Positions 47,070-55,940 are shown, counted from the stretch's first letter. The stretch: 64,000 nt of DNA from Lentisalinibacter salinarum (GCF_040706555.1 NZ_JAPDRH010000003.1:620001-684000); one strand, 5' to 3'. The notes: a model not told the origin generated them from the sequence alone. Translations and numbers: made by a program.

Positions 47070-47834
47070 TTGGATCTCGCAACACTGATAGGCTTGCTCG
47101 GCGCCCTCGGGGTGGTCGTCACCTCTATCTTCCTGGGCGGCGCGCCGGGTGTCTTCCTCAATACCCCGTCGCTGCTGATCGTGCTGGTCGGCACGTTCCT
47201 CGTGACGATGATGAAGTTCAGCCTGAAGCAGTTCTTCAGCGCCACCGGGATCGCGGTGAAGGCGTTCACCCAGCGCGTGCCGAACCCCGAGGCCATCATC
47301 GAGAAGTCCGTCGAACTGGCGAAGACGGCGCGCCAGGGCGGCATCCTCGCGCTGGAAGACGCCGAGGTGCCGGACGATTTCATGAAGATGGGCGTGGGCC
47401 TCCTGATCGACGGCCATCCGTCCGAGGTGGTCCGCTCCATGCTGAACAAGGACCTGAACCAGACCCTGCAGCGCCACAGCGACGGCCAGGGCATCTTCAA
47501 GGCCATCGGCGACGTCGGCCCGGCCATGGGCATGATCGGTACGCTGATCGGCCTGGTGCAGATGCTCTCGGTTATGGACGACCCGAAGCAGATCGGCCCG
47601 GCCATGGCCGTGGCCCTGCTCACGACGCTGTACGGGGCGATCCTCGCCAACGTGATCGCCATCCCGGTGGCCGACAAACTCGCCCTGCGCAGCAAGGAAG
47701 AGCAGCGCCACAAATCGCTGGTCATCGATGCTCTGATCGGCATCCAGGAGGGCCAGAACCCGCGCATCATAGAGAGCATGCTGGAGGCCTATCTGCCCCG
47801 TTCGCGCCGCAGCGTCGACGAAGAACTGGCCTGA
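47070..47834 (+). CDS. pomA: Flagellar stator protein PomA (MotA family)
   Basis: The 254-residue membrane protein starts at TTG 47070, eight bases after GGAGG. It begins MDLATLIGLLGALGVV as in Vibrio PomA and continues with LLIVLVGTFLVTMMKFSLKQ, the cytoplasmic loop that contacts FliG, and the paired helices GDVGPAMGMIGTLIGLVQML and TTLYGAILANVIAIPVADKL. With PomB it forms the sodium-driven stator. The resemblance to PomA over MotA is strong along the N-terminal 60 residues. Confidence 0.93.
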   Translation: MDLATLIGLLGALGVVVTSIFLGGAPGVFLNTPSLLIVLVGTFLVTMMKFSLKQFFSATGIAVKAFTQRVPNPEAIIEKSVELAKTARQGGILALEDAEVPDDFMKMGVGLLIDGHPSEVVRSMLNKDLNQTLQRHSDGQGIFKAIGDVGPAMGMIGTLIGLVQMLSVMDDPKQIGPAMAVALLTTLYGAILANVIAIPVADKLALRSKEEQRHKSLVIDALIGIQEGQNPRIIESMLEAYLPRSRRSVDEELA

Positions 47835-47845
47835 GGTAGCCGGGC

Positions 47846-48799
47846 ATGGACGAAGAAGCGACCCCGGGAGTCAGGGAAGAGGAGAAGAAAGGCGTACCCG
47901 CCTGGGTGATGACCTTCGCCGACCTCATGACGCTGCTCATGTGCTTCTTCGTGCTCATGCTGGCGTTCTCCGAGATGGACGTGCAGAAGTTCAAGGTGCT
48001 GTCCGGATCGGTACGCGAAGCATTCGGCGTGCAGGCCCAGGTGGAGGTGAAGACCATACCGAAAGGCACCAGCGTCATCGCGCGGGAATTCAGCCCGGGG
48101 CGGCCACAGCCTACGCCGCTGAACGAGATCCGCCAGCACACCATCGACTCGGCCAGGAACACCCTCGACGTGGGCGTGGACGAGCCCGGCGTGGGCGACG
48201 AGGAAGCCGACAACGCGAAGGAGGATGCCGAGAAGCTCCGCCGGGCGCTGGCGGAGGAGATCGAGCAGGGCAGCGTGGACGTCGAGCTGGACGGACGCCG
48301 GATCATCATCCGCATACTGGAGAAGGCCACCTTCCCCTCCGGCGACGCGAGCATACAGCCCGGCTTCCTGCCGGTACTGACGAAGATCCGCGGCCTCATC
48401 GGCGAGATGCCCGGCGAGTTGAAGATCTCCGGCCACACCGACGACGTGCCCATCTACAACGAGCGCTACCGCTCCAACTGGGAGCTGTCGACGGCGCGCG
48501 CGGTGTCCGTCGCCCACACGCTGCTGAAGGGCGGCGACATCGCCAAGAACCGAATCGTGGTGACCGGCCATGCGGATACCCGTCCGCTGTATCCGAACGA
48601 CAGCGCGGAGCATCGCGCCATCAACCGGCGCGTGGACATCAGCATCATACGCAACCCGTCCGGCGGCAGTGAGGACCGGCAGCTGCGCATCGCCGAAGCC
48701 CGCCAGCCGGACGCCGACGCAGGGGGAGAGACCGGGACGAGCGCCGACGGCGGCGAGGCCGCGGCCGATGCGCCCGGGGGAGACGAAGACGATGAGTGA
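47846..48799 (+). CDS. pomB: Flagellar stator protein PomB (MotB family)
   Basis: The 317-residue protein has the single helix TFADLMTLLMCFFVLMLAFS with the ion-binding Asp in FADLM. A plug/linker region follows (SEMDVQKFKVLSGSVREAFG, then EVKTIPKGTSVIAREF and SPGRPQPTP), matching PomB closely. The C-terminal OmpA-like peptidoglycan-binding domain carries ISGHTDDVPIYNERYRSNWE and HRAINRRVDISI. An acidic tail ends the protein. It anchors the sodium-driven stator to peptidoglycan. It lies 11 bases after pomA and overlaps the PilZ gene by 8 bases. Confidence 0.94.
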   Translation: MDEEATPGVREEEKKGVPAWVMTFADLMTLLMCFFVLMLAFSEMDVQKFKVLSGSVREAFGVQAQVEVKTIPKGTSVIAREFSPGRPQPTPLNEIRQHTIDSARNTLDVGVDEPGVGDEEADNAKEDAEKLRRALAEEIEQGSVDVELDGRRIIIRILEKATFPSGDASIQPGFLPVLTKIRGLIGEMPGELKISGHTDDVPIYNERYRSNWELSTARAVSVAHTLLKGGDIAKNRIVVTGHADTRPLYPNDSAEHRAINRRVDISIIRNPSGGSEDRQLRIAEARQPDADAGGETGTSADGGEAAADAPGGDEDDE

Positions 48800-49424
48800 A
48801 ATGCAGAACGACACCGAGACCAGCGACACCAACCGCCGCCGCGTGTTCCGCCTGAAGGAACTCGTGCGAATCGATTACTCGACGGTGGACGAGCACGAGT
48901 GGATACAGCGGCTGGAGAAGAACCTGGGCAGCACGTCCCGGACCTCCGGCCTGGATGCCAAGCTGATGGAAGTGGAGGCCTCCCTGAAACCCGCCGTGCT
49001 GAAGCTGCGCCAGAAGGCGCCGGTCAGTGCCGAGTGCGTGGAGCTGCTGAACGAGAAGATCCAGCTCGTGGCCGACAAAGTGATGGAGCTCGAGCAGCAG
49101 CGTAACCCGATCTACAAGCGCCCCACCCAGCTCTGCGACCTCAGCTCCTCCGGCATGGCCTTCGCGGCACCCCACGGCATGAGCGAGGGCGCGCGGCTGA
49201 TGCTGAAGTTCCTGCTGGTCTCCGACTCGCACTACGTCGAGACGCTGGCCAAAGTGGTCCGCTGCCAGCCGCCCGAGGAGTCCGACCTGGAGGACGAGGG
49301 CTACAAGATCGCGGTGGAATTCGTCGGCATGCGCGAGGCGGAGAGCGAGATGCTCATCCGCCATATGCTCAGCCGCCAGGCCGAGGACATCCGCACGGCC
49401 CGGCTGCGCGCGCTGAAGGAATAG
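48792..49424 (+). CDS. PilZ-domain protein in the stator operon
   Basis: The 210-residue protein has a C-terminal-type PilZ module. The RxxxR signature is near residues 15-20 (NRRRVFRL) and the D-x-S-x-x-G signature is at 116-121 (DLSSSGM). A helical insertion (about 30-105) lies between them, so the domain is interrupted or N-terminally extended. PilZ domains bind c-di-GMP. Its ATG lies inside the end of pomB (8-base overlap), so it is translated with the stators and is a good candidate for a YcgR/FlgZ-like motor brake. No separate YcgR-N domain is visible. Confidence 0.8.
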   Translation: MSEMQNDTETSDTNRRRVFRLKELVRIDYSTVDEHEWIQRLEKNLGSTSRTSGLDAKLMEVEASLKPAVLKLRQKAPVSAECVELLNEKIQLVADKVMELEQQRNPIYKRPTQLCDLSSSGMAFAAPHGMSEGARLMLKFLLVSDSHYVETLAKVVRCQPPEESDLEDEGYKIAVEFVGMREAESEMLIRHMLSRQAEDIRTARLRALKE

Positions 49425-49444
49425 CCGGCCGGGCCGGCGGCCGG
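49425..49444. terminator. GC-rich hairpin between convergent genes
   Basis: CCGGCC (49425-49430) and GGCCGG (49439-49444) can pair in the 20-base gap between the convergent PilZ and HDOD genes. It is the only candidate bidirectional terminator there; no T-run is present. Confidence 0.3.
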
Positions 49445-50281
49445 TCAGCCGGCCAGCGCGGCGGTCAGGGACTCGAGCTTGTCCTCGAAACGCCGGTAGA
49501 CCGGCGGATAACGGGGCCCGTCGACACCGAGCTTGTGGACGACCGGCTGGAACTCCTCGTCCACCTCCGCCCCCGGCTCCCGCAGCGACAGGTAACAGGC
49601 CGCCACGATCACGTCGTGCAATGTCGGCTTGCTGCTGCGCCGTTGGGTCTGGTCGCCGGCCACCGTGTCGACGATATCCTCGGGGAACTCCCAGTTCTCC
49701 AGAATCGACTTGCCGACCTGCGGATTCCACTCCTCGAGAATCTGGCGGCGCGAGTCCTCGTCCGCCAGGAGCGTCGGGAACTCCTTCGCCTTGGTGAGGA
49801 TGTAGAGCTTGCCGATCTCGTTCAGCAGGCCGGCCAGGAACGCCCCGTCGGCGTCCAGCTCGGCATGCTGGTCCGCCAGCACCTCGGACATGGCCGCCTT
49901 GCGCAGGCTGACCTTCCACAGTCTTTTCAGCTGTTCGCGGATGGCCGCCTGCTGCTCCGCCTGGAACAACTGCTCCACGGCCATGGCGATCGCGGTGTTG
50001 CGCACCATATTGAATCCGAGCCGGCTGATGGCAGCGCGCAGGTTGGTGATCTTCACGCCCGCCGGGTTGTAGAAGGCGGAATTGGCCATCGCCAGGATGC
50101 GCGACATCAGCACGGGTTCCAGGCTCACCACGTCGGCGACGCGCTCGGCGGTGCAGTCACCGTCCTCCAGCGCCTCGCGAATCTTGATCACCACGTCCGG
50201 GAACGACGGCAGCCTGATCTCCTTGCGGGTCAGTTCGTCCGCCAGCATCTGCACGAAGCGGAAATATTCGGCACTCGACAT
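49445..50281 (-). CDS. HDOD-domain protein
   Basis: The 278-residue protein is nearly all HDOD domain, a catalytically inactive relative of HD phosphohydrolases: IRLPSFPDVVIKIREALEDG, then VSLEPVLMSRILAMANSAFY, then AISRLGFNMVRNTAIAMAVE and FLAGLLNEIGKLYILTKAKE. HDOD proteins act in signalling and motility control, for example by binding partner kinases or cyclases. It is the last gene of the fliL operon, 16 bases after the DUF2802 gene. ATG 50281 starts the conserved region. Confidence 0.85.
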   Translation of the reverse strand: MSSAEYFRFVQMLADELTRKEIRLPSFPDVVIKIREALEDGDCTAERVADVVSLEPVLMSRILAMANSAFYNPAGVKITNLRAAISRLGFNMVRNTAIAMAVEQLFQAEQQAAIREQLKRLWKVSLRKAAMSEVLADQHAELDADGAFLAGLLNEIGKLYILTKAKEFPTLLADEDSRRQILEEWNPQVGKSILENWEFPEDIVDTVAGDQTQRRSSKPTLHDVIVAACYLSLREPGAEVDEEFQPVVHKLGVDGPRYPPVYRRFEDKLESLTAALAG

Positions 50282-50297
50282 TTTCTTCTTACTCCGA

Positions 50298-50732
50298 TCA
50301 GGACACCCGGCGGACGGCCGCAGCCTCGCCCCGGTGCCGGTTACCATGCAGCCGCACAAACAGGTCCGCCTCGCCGCGGCTCAGCCCGCAGCGGCTCACC
50401 AGGTCGTCCGGCGCGGCTCCGCCTCCGACCAGGCGCAGCGCCTCGCCGTAGCGCTGGCCACCGGTTCCGCCTGCCGCAGCCGGCGCAGGCGCCTGCGCGG
50501 CAGCCGCGGACACGCTCTCCAGTTGCCCCTCCAATTGCTCCAGACGCCGGCCGATCCCGTCGAGACGCTCCAGCACCGCCTGGCCCAGGACATCGTCGCC
50601 CTGCCCTTCACCTTCCAGCGGCAGCGGCTCGCGGCGGGGCTCGCCCCGCAGGATCGCCGCCACGGCGAACAGAATCAGGGCATTGGAGAATGCCAGCACG
50701 TAGATCACATTGATTTCGCTAATGAAGTCCAT
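50298..50732 (-). CDS. DUF2802 flagellar-cluster protein
   Basis: The 144-residue protein has one N-terminal membrane helix (NVIYVLAFSNALILFAVAAI), a short coiled coil (LERLDGIGRRLEQLEGQLES), an Ala/Pro-rich linker, and the C-terminal DUF2802 helix-turn-helix-like segment (RYGEALRLVGGGAAPDDLVS, then RCGLSRGEADLFVRLHG). DUF2802 genes in Pseudomonas-type genomes lie at the end of the fliA-che-mot region. ATG 50732 overlaps the preceding stop (TGATG). Confidence 0.8.
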   Translation of the reverse strand: MDFISEINVIYVLAFSNALILFAVAAILRGEPRREPLPLEGEGQGDDVLGQAVLERLDGIGRRLEQLEGQLESVSAAAAQAPAPAAAGGTGGQRYGEALRLVGGGAAPDDLVSRCGLSRGEADLFVRLHGNRHRGEAAAVRRVS

Positions 50733-50932
50733 CACGCATACTCATCGATAATTGAACCGTTATCCTTGTCTGAATTCTCATTTTTTTCCTCACGCTCAGA
50801 TTCGGCGTCGTCGTCCCGGCGCGGCCGCTTCGGCGTATCCGGATTCACCGGCTTCAGCGGCCGGGAGGGCGCGATCGGATACACGTCACTGATCCTGCCG
50901 CCGCCGCTGCCTATCGCCATCGCTACGACCAT
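50732..50932 (-). CDS. Small hypothetical protein of the fliA operon
   Basis: The 66-residue protein begins MVVAMAIGSGGGRISDVYPI, then a Pro/Lys linker, then a highly charged C-terminus (RRDDDAESEREEKNENSDKD). It starts two bases after the fliA stop and its stop overlaps the DUF2802 start, so it is tightly packed in the operon and probably real. No family is recognised. The middle and tail look disordered; the base composition is AT-richer at the 3-prime end than in its neighbours. Confidence 0.6.
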   Translation of the reverse strand: MVVAMAIGSGGGRISDVYPIAPSRPLKPVNPDTPKRPRRDDDAESEREEKNENSDKDNGSIIDEYA

Positions 50933-50934
50933 GA

Positions 50935-51657
50935 CTACGCCCCGTCGTCCTGCAGCCGGGCGCGCAGCCGCAGCAGCGCCTGGCTGTGGATCTGGCTGAC
51001 CCGCGACTCGGTGACGCCGAGGACGGTGCCGATCTCCCTCAGATTCAGCTCCTGGTGGTAGTACAGGGACAGCACCAGCTGCTCGCGCTCGGGCAGACCG
51101 CGTATGGCCCCGGCCAGCCGGCCGCGCATCTCGCTGGCCTGGGCCCGTTCCTCGGGGCCGGCCTGTCCCTCGGCCGGCACCTCCAGCGGTTCCTGCAGCG
51201 TCGTGAATGGCTGCTCGAGGCTGAACAGGCGGCAGCTCGCCGCATCGCGCAGCACCTCGTGATACTCGTCCAGCGAGATACCCAGCTCCCGGGCCACCTC
51301 GGCGTCTTCGGCCGCGGCACCCGTTGCCGCCTCCACCCGCTGGATGGCCTCGACGATCTGCCGATGGCGCTGATGCACCGAGCGCGGCGTCCAGTCGGAC
51401 TTGCGCACCTCGTCCAGCATCGCGCCGCGGATGCGGATGCCGGCGTAGGTATCGAAGCTGGCGCCCCGGGATGCGTCGAAATTGCCCGCCGCCTCGATCA
51501 GACCCATGAGCCCGGCCTGCATGAGATCGTCCAGCTCCACCGAGGCCGGCAGCCGGGCCACGAGGTGATGAGCGATCCGCTTGACCAGCACCAGGTGCTG
51601 TTCCACGAAATCGTCGGTCACGACGCGTCGATCGTCTGCGAGCTGGGTGTAGGTCAT
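50935..51657 (-). CDS. fliA: Flagellar sigma factor sigma-28
   Basis: The 240-residue protein has region 2 (LPASVELDDLMQAGLMGLIE, ASFDTYAGIRIRGAMLDEVR), region 3, and a region 4 helix-turn-helix (LREIGTVLGVTESRVSQIHS). It directs RNA polymerase to late flagellar genes such as pomAB at 46950. Its ATG overlaps the fleN stop (ATGA). The anti-sigma factor gene flgM is not in the window. Confidence 0.96.
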   Translation of the reverse strand: MTYTQLADDRRVVTDDFVEQHLVLVKRIAHHLVARLPASVELDDLMQAGLMGLIEAAGNFDASRGASFDTYAGIRIRGAMLDEVRKSDWTPRSVHQRHRQIVEAIQRVEAATGAAAEDAEVARELGISLDEYHEVLRDAASCRLFSLEQPFTTLQEPLEVPAEGQAGPEERAQASEMRGRLAGAIRGLPEREQLVLSLYYHQELNLREIGTVLGVTESRVSQIHSQALLRLRARLQDDGA

Positions 51658-52538
51658 CCGGTGAGACTCCCCGCTGCCGTCAGGTCCCGCCCCAGCAGGG
51701 ACTCGAAGAAGAAGGCGAGCCCGCCCGGCGCCTGCGCCGCCGCGGGCCAACGGTCCACGGCGTCCGCGATGCGGCGGAATGCGAGCGCCGCCCGGCTGGC
51801 CGGATAGGCCTCGACGACGGCCACCTGCTGCTGCACGGCGCGGCGCAACGTGTCGTCCGCAGGCACGTTACCGAGGTGCTGCAGGATCACGTCCAGGTAG
51901 CGGTCCGCCACCCGTTCGATCTTCCGGAACAGCAGCCGCCCCTGGGCATCGGAGCGGGTCATGTTCGTCAGCACCTGGAAGCGGCTCACGCCGTAGTCGC
52001 GGCTCAGCACCTTGATCACGGCGTAGGCGTCGGTGATGGAAGCCGGCTCGTCGCAGACGACGACCACCGCATGCTGTGCGGCCTGGGTGAAGCGCAGCAC
52101 GTTGTCGGACAGCCCGGCCGCGGTGTCGATCACCAGTACCTCCGGCGGACAGGCGAGGTCGCCGAACGCCCGGATGATCTCGCCCTGTGCGGCGGGCGCC
52201 AGATCGGTCATGGCCTTGTCGCCGGAGGCGGCCGGCACGATGGACAGGCCGCGCGGCCCGCGCACGATGGTGCTCTCCAGATCCGTCTCGCCCGAGATCA
52301 CGTGCTGCAGGTTGTAGCGCGGCTGCAGGCCGAACAGCACGTCCACGTTCGCGAGCCCGAGATCCGCGTCCAGCAGCATGACGTTGCGCTGGAAGGAGGC
52401 CAGTGCGACGGCCAGGTTGGCCGAGACGTTGGTCTTGCCGACGCCGCCTTTGCCGCTGGTGACGGCGATCACCTTCACCGGTGTGCCGGCGAGCGCCCGC
52501 TGCATGTCCCGCGCCTGGGTGTGTTCAAGAGAGCGCAT
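51654..52538 (-). CDS. fleN: Flagellar number regulator (MinD/ParA-type ATPase)
   Basis: The 294-residue protein has the deviant Walker A motif of the MinD family (VIAVTSGKGGVGKTNVSANL), followed by MLLDADLGLANVDVLFGLQP and VLVIDTAAGLSDNVLRFTQA. FleN/FlhG limits flagellum number by binding FleQ and antagonising FlhF. ATG 52538 lies 14 bases inside flhF. The C-terminus reaches PGGLAFFFESLLGRDL, the membrane-targeting-like helix region. Confidence 0.94.
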   Translation of the reverse strand: MRSLEHTQARDMQRALAGTPVKVIAVTSGKGGVGKTNVSANLAVALASFQRNVMLLDADLGLANVDVLFGLQPRYNLQHVISGETDLESTIVRGPRGLSIVPAASGDKAMTDLAPAAQGEIIRAFGDLACPPEVLVIDTAAGLSDNVLRFTQAAQHAVVVVCDEPASITDAYAVIKVLSRDYGVSRFQVLTNMTRSDAQGRLLFRKIERVADRYLDVILQHLGNVPADDTLRRAVQQQVAVVEAYPASRAALAFRRIADAVDRWPAAAQAPGGLAFFFESLLGRDLTAAGSLTG

Positions 52539-53832
52539 CGGCACCGCCTCCGAAACGCTGGGCCATGACCTCCTCCGAGACGTCCGCTTCGCTGCGGCGC
52601 ATGCACTCGACGGCCTGGGTGGCGATCCAGAGCCGCTTCGCATCGGCCAGGTAGAAATCCTGCGGCACCGACTGGCCGTCGGCGATGTAGACCAGCGGCA
52701 GACGGTGACGAATGAGCACGCCGAGCGCGCAGCCGAGCTGGGCGGCCTCGTCGATCTTGGTCAGCGCGCAGCCGGCGAGCGGCAGCTGGCCGAAGCGTCG
52801 CACGGCCTCGTCCAGCGAGGCTTCCTGGGCCGTGGCGGACAGGGTCAGGAACACCTCGATCGGCGTTCCCTCGATCTTCAGTGCCGCGAGCTGATCGGCC
52901 AGGCGGACGTCGCGCTGGTTCATGCCGGTGGTATCGATCAGCACCAGGTCCATGGAGCCGAGACGCTGCAGCAGCGCGGCGAGCGCCTCGCCGTCTTCGG
53001 CCACGTACATGCGGGCACCCAGGATGCGCGCGTAGGTGGCCAGCTGTTCCTCGGCACCGATGCGGTAGCAGTCCGTGGTGACCAGAGCGATACCCTCGGC
53101 GCCGTGACGCATGGCGTAGCGGGCCGCGAGCTTGGCGATGGTGGTGGTCTTGCCCACCCCGGTCGGGCCGACGAACGCGGCGATGCCGCCGTTCTCGAGC
53201 AGCCGGTCCTCCGCCATCGGCAGCGTCTCCGCCAGGATCCGCAGCGGCAGCTGCCAGGCGTGTTCGCTCGCAGCCCCGTCCTCCAGCTGCTCGGCGATGG
53301 GCGCGGCCACGTCCGGCGCCACGCCGATACGGCTCAGGTTCCGCAGCACCTGTGCGCGGCCCGGCCGACGGCGCGAGTAGTCGTTCCAGGCGAGGCTGGA
53401 GAGCTGGGATTCCAGCAGCTCGCGCAGCTCGCGGATGTCGGAGTGGACCGCATCGAGGGACGGGCTCGCCCCGGCGGCGGCCGGGGTCTCCGCGGCCGGG
53501 GTCTCCGCGGCCGGGCGGTCGGCCAGGTCGGCCAGCGCGCGGTGCACGAGCGGGCCGGCGGACCTCTCCTCCTCCCGGACAGCCGCCGCGGGCGCCTCCG
53601 CCACGGCGTCCCCGGTCGGCGTCGCAGCCGCCGCGGCTGCACTGCCGGTTTCCGCCCGGAGGCTGCCGAGCGCCTCGCGTACCAGTGCCTCGTCGTAGTC
53701 CAGCGCGGCGATGATCTCCACGCCCTCGGCCACGCGGCTGTTCGAGAGGATCACCGCGTCGGGCCCCTGCTCCTCCCGCACCCGGCGCAGAGCCTGGCGC
53801 ATGTCCGGTGCTACGAATCGCTTGATCTTCAT
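52525..53832 (-). CDS. flhF: Flagellar placement GTPase FlhF
   Basis: The 435-residue SRP-family GTPase has a basic N-domain start (MKIKRFVAPDMRQALRRVRE), an Ala/Pro-rich linker, and the NG domain with GPTGVGKTTTIAKLAARYA, VTTDCYRIGAEEQLATYARI and VLIDTTGMNQRDVRLADQLA. FlhF puts the first flagellar structures at the cell pole, which supports polar flagellation here. It follows flhA by 27 bases. Confidence 0.95.
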   Translation of the reverse strand: MKIKRFVAPDMRQALRRVREEQGPDAVILSNSRVAEGVEIIAALDYDEALVREALGSLRAETGSAAAAAATPTGDAVAEAPAAAVREEERSAGPLVHRALADLADRPAAETPAAETPAAAGASPSLDAVHSDIRELRELLESQLSSLAWNDYSRRRPGRAQVLRNLSRIGVAPDVAAPIAEQLEDGAASEHAWQLPLRILAETLPMAEDRLLENGGIAAFVGPTGVGKTTTIAKLAARYAMRHGAEGIALVTTDCYRIGAEEQLATYARILGARMYVAEDGEALAALLQRLGSMDLVLIDTTGMNQRDVRLADQLAALKIEGTPIEVFLTLSATAQEASLDEAVRRFGQLPLAGCALTKIDEAAQLGCALGVLIRHRLPLVYIADGQSVPQDFYLADAKRLWIATQAVECMRRSEADVSEEVMAQRFGGGADALS

Positions 53833-53859
53833 AGTGGGTTCCTCAGCTCAGGCGCTCGG

Positions 53860-55926
53860 TCAGTTGCCGACGGCGCCGACCATCCTTATCTGTTTGTCTT
53901 CGGGGATCTCGTTGTAGGCGAGCACATGCAGGTTGCGGATGCCGCGCATGAGCTTCGAAAGCCACGGCCGGATGCCCGGCGCCACCAGCAACACCGCCGG
54001 CTCGCCGGCCGCCTCCTGGCGTTCCGCGTTCTCGGACAGCACCCGGTGGATGCGCTCCACCAGGCCCGGCTCCAGGCCGGCGGTGGCGCCGTTGCGGGTG
54101 GACTCCGTAAGCAGCTGCTCGAGCTCCGGTTCCAGGGTGAGCACCGGCAGCTCCTCGCGCATGCCGGCGACGCCCTGCACGATCGAGCGGCCCAGCGCGA
54201 CGCGGACCGCGGCCACCAGCTGCTCCGGATCCTGGGTCTTGGGTCCCTGCTCCGTGAGGGTCTCGGCGATGCGGCGGATGTTGCGCACCGGGATGTTCTC
54301 GGCGAGCAGCATCTGCAGCACCCTGACCACGGTGGCCATCGGCAGCGTCTTCGGCGTCAGTTCCTCCACCAGCTTCGGGGCGGTCTCGCCCAGCTTGTCC
54401 AGCAGCTGCTGGGCTTCCTCGTGGCCGAGCAGCTCGGCGGCGTGGGTGGAGAGCAGCTGGCTGATGTGGGTGGCCACCACGGTGCTCGCATCCACCACCG
54501 TGTAACCGAGCATCTGCGCCTCCTCGTTCTGGGAGGGGTCAATCCACACCGCCTGCATGCCGAAAGCCGGGTCCTTCGTGGCGATGCCCTGCAGCTCGCC
54601 GAAGACCTGGCCGGGGTTGATCGCCAGCTCCTTGTCCATGTGCACCTCGCCCTCGCCCACGGGCACGCCCATGAGCGAGATGCGGTAGCCCACCGGCGCC
54701 AGATCCAGGTTGTCCCGGATGTGCACGGCCGGAATCAGGAAGCCCAGTTCCTCCGTGAGCTTCTTGCGCACGCCCTTGATGCGGGAGACCAGCGGGCCGC
54801 CCCGGTTCCGGTCCACCAGCGGGATCAGCCGGTAGCCCACTTCCAGGCCGACGGTGTCCACCGGGGAGACGTCGTCCCAGCTGAGTTCCTTCGGCTGGAC
54901 CGGCTGCACCGGCTCGGCCGATTCTCCGGCGGGCTCGGCGGACTCCGGCTGGCGCCGGGCGGAGCGCCAGGCGCCGTAGCCCGCGCCGGCCGCCAGCGTC
55001 AGGAACGCGAAGTTCGGCATGCCGGGGATGAGGCCGAGCGTGAGCATCACCCCGGCCGTCACGCCCAGCACCCTGGGGTCGGCGAAGATCTGGGAGAGCA
55101 TCTGCCTGGCCATGTCCTGGGGCTTGGAGACCCGGGTGATGATCACGGCCACGGCGGTGGAGAGCAGCAGCGAGGGGATCTGTGCCACCAGGCCGTCGCC
55201 GATGGTCAGCAGCGTGTAGTTCTGCATGGCCGCCGACAGACCCATGTCGTGGCGCACCGTGCCGATCACCAGGCCGCCGATGATGTTGATGAACAGGATC
55301 AGGATGCCGGCGATGGCGTCGCCGCGGACGAACTTGCTCGAGCCGTCCATGGCGCCGTAGAAGTCGGCCTCCTCGCGGACCTCCTGGCGGCGCTGGCGGG
55401 CCTCGTTCTGGTCGATCAGGCCGGCGTTCAGATCGGCGTCGATCGCCATCTGCTTGCCGGGCATGGAATCCAGGGTGAAGCGGGCGGTCACCTCGGAGAC
55501 TCGTCCGGCGCCCTTGGTGACGACCACGAAGTTGATGATCACCAGAATCGAGAACACGACCAGGCCGACCGCGTAGTCGCCACCGATGACGAAGTTACCG
55601 AAGGCCTCGATGACCCGTCCCGCCGCGCCGGTGCCGGTATGGCCCTCGAGCAGCACCACCCGGGTGGAGGCGATGTTCAGCGCGAGCCTGAGCAGCGTCA
55701 CGATCAGGAGCACCGTCGGGAACACGGCGAACTCCAGCGGCCGCTGCACGTAGACCACCGTCAGCAGGATCGCCAGCGACAGCGCGATATTGAAGGTGAA
55801 CAGCGTATCCAGCGCGAACGGATGCATGGGCACGATCATCATGCCGAGCATCGTCAGCATGAGGAGCGGCACGCCCAGCCCGCGACTGAAGCGGGCGAAT
55901 CCGTTCACTGCAGCGACACTTGCCAC
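53860..55926 (-). CDS. flhA: Flagellar export gate protein FlhA
   Basis: The 688-residue protein has eight N-terminal membrane helices beginning LGVPLLMLTMLGMMIVPMHP. The FHIPEP-family signature is present (EVTARFTLDSMPGKQMAIDA, then DLNAGLIDQNEARQRR). A large cytoplasmic domain from about residue 320 ends IPEDKQIRMVGAVGN and docks chaperone-substrate complexes. It sits 14 bases after flhB in the standard order. Confidence 0.97.
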   Translation of the reverse strand: MASVAAVNGFARFSRGLGVPLLMLTMLGMMIVPMHPFALDTLFTFNIALSLAILLTVVYVQRPLEFAVFPTVLLIVTLLRLALNIASTRVVLLEGHTGTGAAGRVIEAFGNFVIGGDYAVGLVVFSILVIINFVVVTKGAGRVSEVTARFTLDSMPGKQMAIDADLNAGLIDQNEARQRRQEVREEADFYGAMDGSSKFVRGDAIAGILILFINIIGGLVIGTVRHDMGLSAAMQNYTLLTIGDGLVAQIPSLLLSTAVAVIITRVSKPQDMARQMLSQIFADPRVLGVTAGVMLTLGLIPGMPNFAFLTLAAGAGYGAWRSARRQPESAEPAGESAEPVQPVQPKELSWDDVSPVDTVGLEVGYRLIPLVDRNRGGPLVSRIKGVRKKLTEELGFLIPAVHIRDNLDLAPVGYRISLMGVPVGEGEVHMDKELAINPGQVFGELQGIATKDPAFGMQAVWIDPSQNEEAQMLGYTVVDASTVVATHISQLLSTHAAELLGHEEAQQLLDKLGETAPKLVEELTPKTLPMATVVRVLQMLLAENIPVRNIRRIAETLTEQGPKTQDPEQLVAAVRVALGRSIVQGVAGMREELPVLTLEPELEQLLTESTRNGATAGLEPGLVERIHRVLSENAERQEAAGEPAVLLVAPGIRPWLSKLMRGIRNLHVLAYNEIPEDKQIRMVGAVGN

Positions 55927-55940
55927 GTTCTACTCTCCTG

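Noticed and set aside
53435..53560. Repeated Ala/Pro/Glu-rich codons in flhF as a possible repeat element
   Set aside because: The short repeat encodes the variable linker between FlhF domains, which is low-complexity in many homologues.
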